DNA of 64,000 nucleotides from Phallusia mammillata (lineage: Eukaryota > Chordata > Ascidiacea > Phlebobranchia > Ascidiidae), in the NCBI GenBank assembly GCA_003260075.1, contig QLIY01000393.1:58225-122224 (forward strand). The letters run 5' to 3'. Below, piece by piece: positions 58,868 to 64,000 of this stretch. Position 1 is the first letter of the stretch. Each line of letters begins with the position of its first letter. The translations under genes were made by a program, and so were the position numbers. The notes below the pieces were generated by a model. It saw only the letters and a program-made list of their open reading frames with translations. It searched no databases and was not told where the DNA came from.

Positions 58868-59268
58868 AACTCTAAACGTGTTTTGTGGCTCATGTCGGTT
58901 CTCATGTTTTTTAGGTTGCTCAATTTTTTGTTTACATTTTTCCGCAACTTAACTACATCTTGCTTGAAGTTTTCCGCCAATGTTAGTAAGTTGGTTTTCT
59001 TTTTAGCTTCAGCCAGATTTAGAATATGTTGGCACAGTTCAGCTAGACTGCTTTTAATTTCTGATGCATCGGGTTTTCGTACAAGGGCACCGTTTAATAA
59101 TGTTGCGCTCTGAATCAAAGCAATTTTGTCAGGACTTTTTTGGCGATAAATTTTTCCCAGACCATGAAAAATGTCAGCTGACTCCAACGGCCGCTTTTCT
59201 CTTCCATTTGGAGAACAAATGTTTTTCAATTGTTGCACAAGATCGTCTTCTTCCTTACTGACATTCAT
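55719..59268 (-). CDS. Intronless nucleotidyltransferase-like (DUF294-type) + TPR-like protein
   Basis: Reads from ATG at 59266-59268 to a stop at 55719-55721 as one frame with no splice sites needed. N-terminal 130 residues: a helical region (DLVQQLKNICSPNG ... MRTDMSHKTRLEF). After a G run (58778-58866) comes KRIAKRCIDLLGPPPCQYAL, then VGMGSLAKREVTPYSDFECI, a GS...D-x-E pattern as in the nucleotidyltransferase fold of DUF294/PII-uridylyltransferase-like proteins. The rest is helical repeat, e.g. NKLENCLEFSQKGLTAL, EKMKLYEDAIDCL, EFNRFHEAIAACQKAIAV, TPR-like. A second G run (57026-57085) lies inside the repeats. Both runs would give polyproline and are gaps, so residues are missing there. 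Role unknown; the lack of introns is unlike the PARP genes nearby. Confidence 0.7.
57026..57085 (+). other. G60 gap placeholder in NTase/TPR gene
   Basis: Sixty consecutive Gs, read as polyproline on the coding strand, joining AIDCLK and LKVAADAG. The true sequence is missing. Confidence 0.8.
58778..58866 (+). other. G89 gap placeholder in NTase/TPR gene
   Basis: Eighty-nine consecutive Gs between the N-terminal helical part and the NTase-like domain. The true sequence is missing. Confidence 0.8.
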
Positions 59269-60168
59269 GTTGTTACATTAAAGATTTTCGACTTCCTAAT
59301 AAAGAACACGCATTAGTCACGTACTGTCATTACAATTTACATAAAGATTATATTTTTATTTAATCGAATATATCCTAGGACCTAGGTTGGAGCCATAATC
59401 ATTGATGAGGCGAGTAGGCTACGTTAAAAATGGATGTTTGTTTCTTATAATTAGATTTTTGTAACTTGTCGAATCAGCTTAAATTTAACAAATCACAACT
59501 AATGATGGAAAATTAAATATTTGAGCTTCATGTTAATGTCGCAAGTCAATTCAAAATGACCCAAGTATGAGCATATTCTCTCTTACAAAGCATCTTCACA
59601 GTACGTTTTGCCAAAAATTACTAATACCTGCGTCTGTTCTACATAGTGTGACAATTACACAACTCTGTCTATCTACCTGACCTTTGAATTTCAAAGAATC
59701 GTAGGCAGTTTGTAACAACCTGACATATATACTCATACCTTCCTTGTCACATTGATTTGGTAAACCAACTTCCGTGACGCACGTAAATTTCCAATTGCAA
59801 AGTGTGAGTGTGTTTCGGATAGTAAATTCTAAGTTCTATGGGACGTTACGCAGCCAAATGCGTAATAACATCGAGGAATGAGTCAGTTTCGAGACTTAGT
59901 TCACACCGTTTCTCTTGCGTCATTTTTAAGAGGGAAGTTATACCCGTGAGATGAGCACCATCACGATCTTTGTGTGTATGGGTGTTTTTTATACTCGCGA
60001 TTGAACCTGAATTGTCCCGTCTGATGCATTGTACATAAAGACTCAACGAATCATCTGTGGATTCTATTTAAATTAAACATAAAATGTGCAGAAATACCTA
60101 AGTTTAACCAATCCACATTAAAACATCACCTGGGGCTGTGACGATGCCTTGAATAGAAAACCCTATGG

Positions 60169-60833
60169 CAGTGCTCTTCAACCTTTTTTTCTGTCGTATA
60201 CCTTTTACAATTTTCAAGCAACTTTGTATACCCTACAAGGGTGCACAACCTTTTCAGTACGATGGCTGCATCGCAGATCCATATTTGGGGGGGGGGCCGT
60301 GTTTTCTTACAAGTGCACCGTTTAATAATGTTGCGCTCTGAATCAAAGCAATTTTGTCAGGACTTTTTTGGCGATAAATTTTTCCCAGACCATGAAAAAT
60401 GTCAGCTGACTCCAACGGCCGCTTTTCTCTTCCATTTGGAGAACAAATGTTTTTCAATTGTTGCACAAGATCGTCTTCTTCCTTACTGACATTCATGTTG
60501 TTACATTAAAAATTTTCGACTTCCTAATAAAGAACACGCATTAGTCACGTACTGTCATTACAATTTACATAAAGATTATATTTTTATTTAATCGAATATA
60601 TCCTAGGACCTAGGTTGGAGCCATAATCATTGATGAGGCGAGTAGGCTACGTTAAAAATGGATGTTTGTTTCTTATAATTAGATTTTTGTAACTTGTCGA
60701 ATCAGCTTAAATTTAACAAATCACAACTAATGATGGAAAATTAAATATTTGAGCTTCATGTTAATGTCGCAAGTCAATTCAAAATGACCCAAGTATGNCT
60801 TGGGTATACAGTATACCCGGTTGAAGAGCACTG
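60169..60833. mobile_element. hAT-like element with a fragment of the neighbouring gene inside
   Basis: CAGTGCTCTTCAACC at the left and GGTTGAAGAGCACTG at the right, TSD CCCTATGG at 60161-60168 and 60834-60841. Between the G run (60287-60296) and the N at 60798 it holds about 500 bp nearly identical to 59.08-59.58 kb, the 5' end and upstream region of the NTase/TPR gene. Confidence 0.8.
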
Positions 60834-61890
60834 CCCTATGGTATTAGTTTTTTTTCTTCGGAAAAACAGGTTTTAATTTGTAAGATTTAGTTTAACAGCC
60901 CAGTCAAAATTTTGTCAGACGGCACTTTGGAAAACACTGAAAAAGGGTTTTCTATTCAACACATCGTCACAGCCCTTTTTAGGAAACACTGAAAAAGAAC
61001 TAAACCACTGTGTTATTAATCAAAACTTGTCGATAATTGTAATTATTACGTAAACTGTAATAAATTGTACACATATTGTAGGTTTATATGTAACGTGAAC
61101 CGGTGTTCACTTAGTTTATTTTATTCACTGTGTTCACTTAGTTTGTCATCTGCTTATTTATTCTTTTATTATTGCACTTGCTTTTCACTGTAACTTATTA
61201 TTAATATATTAGTCGTTTTGTTTTATAATGTTTGTTTGTTTTGTTTAGCCATATTTATTTTCACGTTATTCCTTTCACTTCTTGTTTTTCCACTTTTGTT
61301 TTCTTGTGTTCCATTTTCACCCCTTTTCACTTTAATATCTTTATTTGTACTTTTACACCGGTAACATTTCGAACGCATCCCCGCTTCAGTGATTTCTCGT
61401 GACGCGTTGTGATTGGTCACATTCCTAGAGGCATGTGACGTCGTTTCTCCTCGTGTTTGGTGAGGCAGTTCTCTCCTGGCCCCGGTGAAGTGTACGCGAT
61501 TGTTTTTGGTGCTGCTGTGCTGCGCTGTGGTATTGTGTAACTTAACGTAACGTGATTGAACAGTACTTTTATTCATTATAATATATATTGTTTTGGCCAG
61601 TAGCGAAGTCACCGTTGTAACAATTGGTTTTAGCGATAAGCCGTTAGTGCAGGGTCTGGGACCGTTTTACGAATTAGGGAGGTAGCCTGGAGTGTTAGAA
61701 TACAATCGGGATAGTTGGGAAGGTTTAGCGTTAAAGATCTCGCACCCAAACAACTTTCTCTAAATTTCGAGGTTACCAAAATAATTCCGTAACATATATA
61801 GATGCATTGCATTAACGAAAATCAACAAACAGGTGGTCACTATCAAAACTGGTGTTTGTCGTCCCTTTAAAGTTTGACAGGACTGCCTAA

Positions 61891-62548
61891 GGCTGCGTTC
61901 ACACTCGGGCACCGCGGTAGGTTTTCGCTACTAGGAATGAAACTTTTTGGTAGTGTGAACGAAACGTCACCTCCCGAAACCTGGTACGGAAAGAGGTGGT
62001 TTCGCGACCAAACGTGGTGGTAAAACCCGTGTCTCAACGACGCAAGCCGCGAAACCGAAAACAGCGGTTTGTACGTTGGATTATAATAAGTGCTGTTATT
62101 TTTGATAACTGAAGTGTATGTTTGCGTGCCTAAAATGAGTGAACGAGGAATACTGTGGTCTGAAAAGAGGTCACAAAATTAATTAAACTTTGGAGTGCGT
62201 AGGAAGTTCTACTCATGATTTTAACGGCAAAGACCCATAAGGAATAGGTTTTCAGAAAATTGCATTGGGTCTACCCAGCAGCTAAGGTTGCACTTTCCCC
62301 AAAGAAAATCAAATAAAACTGGCAATAGTAGTAAGTTTTTTCAACAACATCAGGTTTGAAACCACACTTTTGTCTCATCGCGAAACCTGTCTTCAGACGT
62401 CAAAACCTGTCGTCCACACCAGGAAAAAACGCGATGCCTAGTCGCGAAAACCGTCTAGTGTGAACGACGTTTTTTGCTCAGTGTGAACGCCCGGACTATG
62501 AACACCTGGTACGAAACCACGTGACGGTGCCTATGTGTGAACGCAGCC
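61891..62548. mobile_element. Harbinger-like MITE, 658 bp
   Basis: GGCTGCGTTCACACTCGG at the left and GTGTGAACGCAGCC at the right, flanked by the 3-bp direct repeat TAA (61888-61890 and 62549-62551), as in PIF/Harbinger elements. Several internal TGTGAACG motifs. No transposase. Confidence 0.75.
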
Positions 62549-62551
62549 TAA

Positions 62552-64000
62552 GGAGTGTTTCTGCCAAGAGCTTAGAAATTCAGCTTGTTGAGTGGAAGGG
62601 TCTAAAAATTAGTCACTTGACTTTCTGCTACAATCGGAGCAGAGGAACAACAGTACAAAAGTGCGCGGGTTCAAAAAATAGGACCATTATTGTTGGTCCG
62701 CCTAGAAATCAAATAAAAGGGGTACATACAACAAGGAGTTTGTTGGTCAAAAAAAGTATGTTGATCCAGAAGTGCTGTGCTTCATGTTGCGTAATAACTA
62801 ATCAAATATAACTTATCCAAAGGCAAGCAATATAATTTTTACATTTTAGATTTGTTTTCGTATTCACGCTTGTGTTGCAACAACAAACAATAATAAAAGC
62901 GGAAACAAAAATAAAGTAGGAATATGGAACACTGAGTCTGTTGGTAAAATATGTTGGATTATATTACGACTGAAACAAACTCTCACTTTTCCGCTTACGT
63001 TTACACCCAATTGAAATAAGACTGCGTGATTCGTGTTCGGTAATGACTAAGCAAATACAATTTATCCAAAAGTAAGCATATTATTTTCAGCTTCTTTTGC
63101 ACCAAACAGCCATAATAAATGCAAAAAAAAATTAAATTAAAAACATTTGCACATTGCTATCAACAAAGTACGTACGTTCATCGTTTTATGCGATTTCATT
63201 ATTTCATTCCAGGTTGGATATTTTCACTTTGTTCTATCGGAAAAAATAACTACGGCCTTGCTAAACAACAAAAGAAATTAGCGATGATAGATTGTTGTCA
63301 CGTTATACAAATTATGTCATTCATAGTTGAACTAATGAATTCAAAACAACTTTTACTAGGTCTTGAACGCAGATAAACAAATGTTTGATAGACACATTTC
63401 AGCTGTTGCTGTAAGCAAGCATAGTCTGAAAAACAATTCTTGCTTATCTAACAGTTTTATTACAAAGCAACAGATGGACAACAACTATGGTAGTTTATCC
63501 AGTACTTAACTGCGGCCTGTCGAGATTTACAATTTGCTTTTGTGAGATGTTTTAAATTGGCGATATTGAAAGCTCGGAAATTAGTTTCATACATTCAAAA
63601 AGTTCGGGTTCGGTCGAATTTAGAAAATGTTTAGACCCACCGAAACTTTCCTGCAGCACTAGTTTTAAACAAAAGTATGCTTCACTGGCAATTAGTTTAT
63701 TTAAAAGCGTGATTCTGTGCGGCAAGACGCAGGATATAGAGTCAGTCAGTGGCGGCTCGTGCCTAAAATTTGTGGGGGTGCTGCTCAAAATTTTAGCCTT
63801 TATTGAACATATATAAGTTGGCAATATATAGAAAACCTACATTTATAGTTTTCTAGCCATTGTTTTGTGTAGAAAAACAAGTAATACAAATCTTAATTAG
63901 AAACTCCATTGTGACGTAATTTTTGTTACGCAATAATGTACACGAGTGTAAACACCAGACGATATCATTTGTGTATTTTGTTTACTTGCACAGCGACGGC
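62552..64000. other. Right-hand intergenic stretch
   Basis: Non-coding by eye. A fragment of the TTCGGCC MITE (about 63540-63665, GTTCGGGTTCGGTCGAATTT) and a repeat end at 63748-63840. Confidence 0.5.
63748..63840. repeat. Repeat end, copy 2 (GTGGCGGCTCGTG family)
   Basis: Uninterrupted version of the repeat at 21455-21600, near the right edge of the window. Confidence 0.6.

Noticed and set aside
1..64000. CRISPR array or prokaryotic operon
   Set aside because: No regularly spaced short repeats. Introns, SINE and MITEs show a eukaryotic nuclear genome.

Overview
The window looks like an animal genome, most likely an ascidian tunicate (Ciona-like). It is AT-rich, its genes are split into many small exons with clear GT-AG borders, and it carries a tRNA-derived SINE and many non-autonomous DNA transposons with target-site duplications. 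The organism call is inference; nothing in the sequence names the species.

The left 45 kb is a tandem cluster of PARP14-type mono-ADP-ribosyltransferase genes, all on the + strand. Gene A (about 0.67-15.9 kb, 5' end apparently missing) and gene B (18.4-41.6 kb, with a start codon) share one architecture: RNA-recognition-motif (RRM)-like exons, an acidic serine-rich linker, a series of KH-like exons, three macrodomains, a KH-like/WWE segment and a C-terminal ADP-ribosyltransferase (ART) domain. Gene B also holds an extra five-exon block nearly identical to gene A and sharing its intronic SINE, followed by its own diverged version of the same exons. Gene C (43.6-45.4 kb) is a short third member with only the last exons (WWE end plus ART). 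In all three ART domains the His and Tyr of the catalytic triad are present and the third position is not Glu, which predicts mono-ADP-ribosylation. In vertebrates such proteins act in antiviral innate immunity; that role here is inference from the family.

The right part is gene-poor. It holds a small + strand ORF (46.2 kb), a - strand proline/arginine-rich gene I do not recognise (49.1-51.1 kb), and a long - strand gene with a single uninterrupted frame joining a nucleotidyltransferase-like (DUF294-type) domain to helical/TPR-like repeats (55.7-59.3 kb). The remainder is intergenic DNA with hAT-like and Harbinger-like MITEs.

The assembly itself needs care. About twenty runs of G, nearly all exactly 10 long apart from adjacent native Gs, plus two long ones (60 and 89), all lie on the + strand. 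Most separate two overlapping copies of the same sequence. They behave as gap placeholders between unmerged (probably allelic) contig ends, not as genomic DNA. Three single N positions mark the right edges of gene fragments pasted into transposon interiors. Exons duplicated at these points should not be counted as biological.
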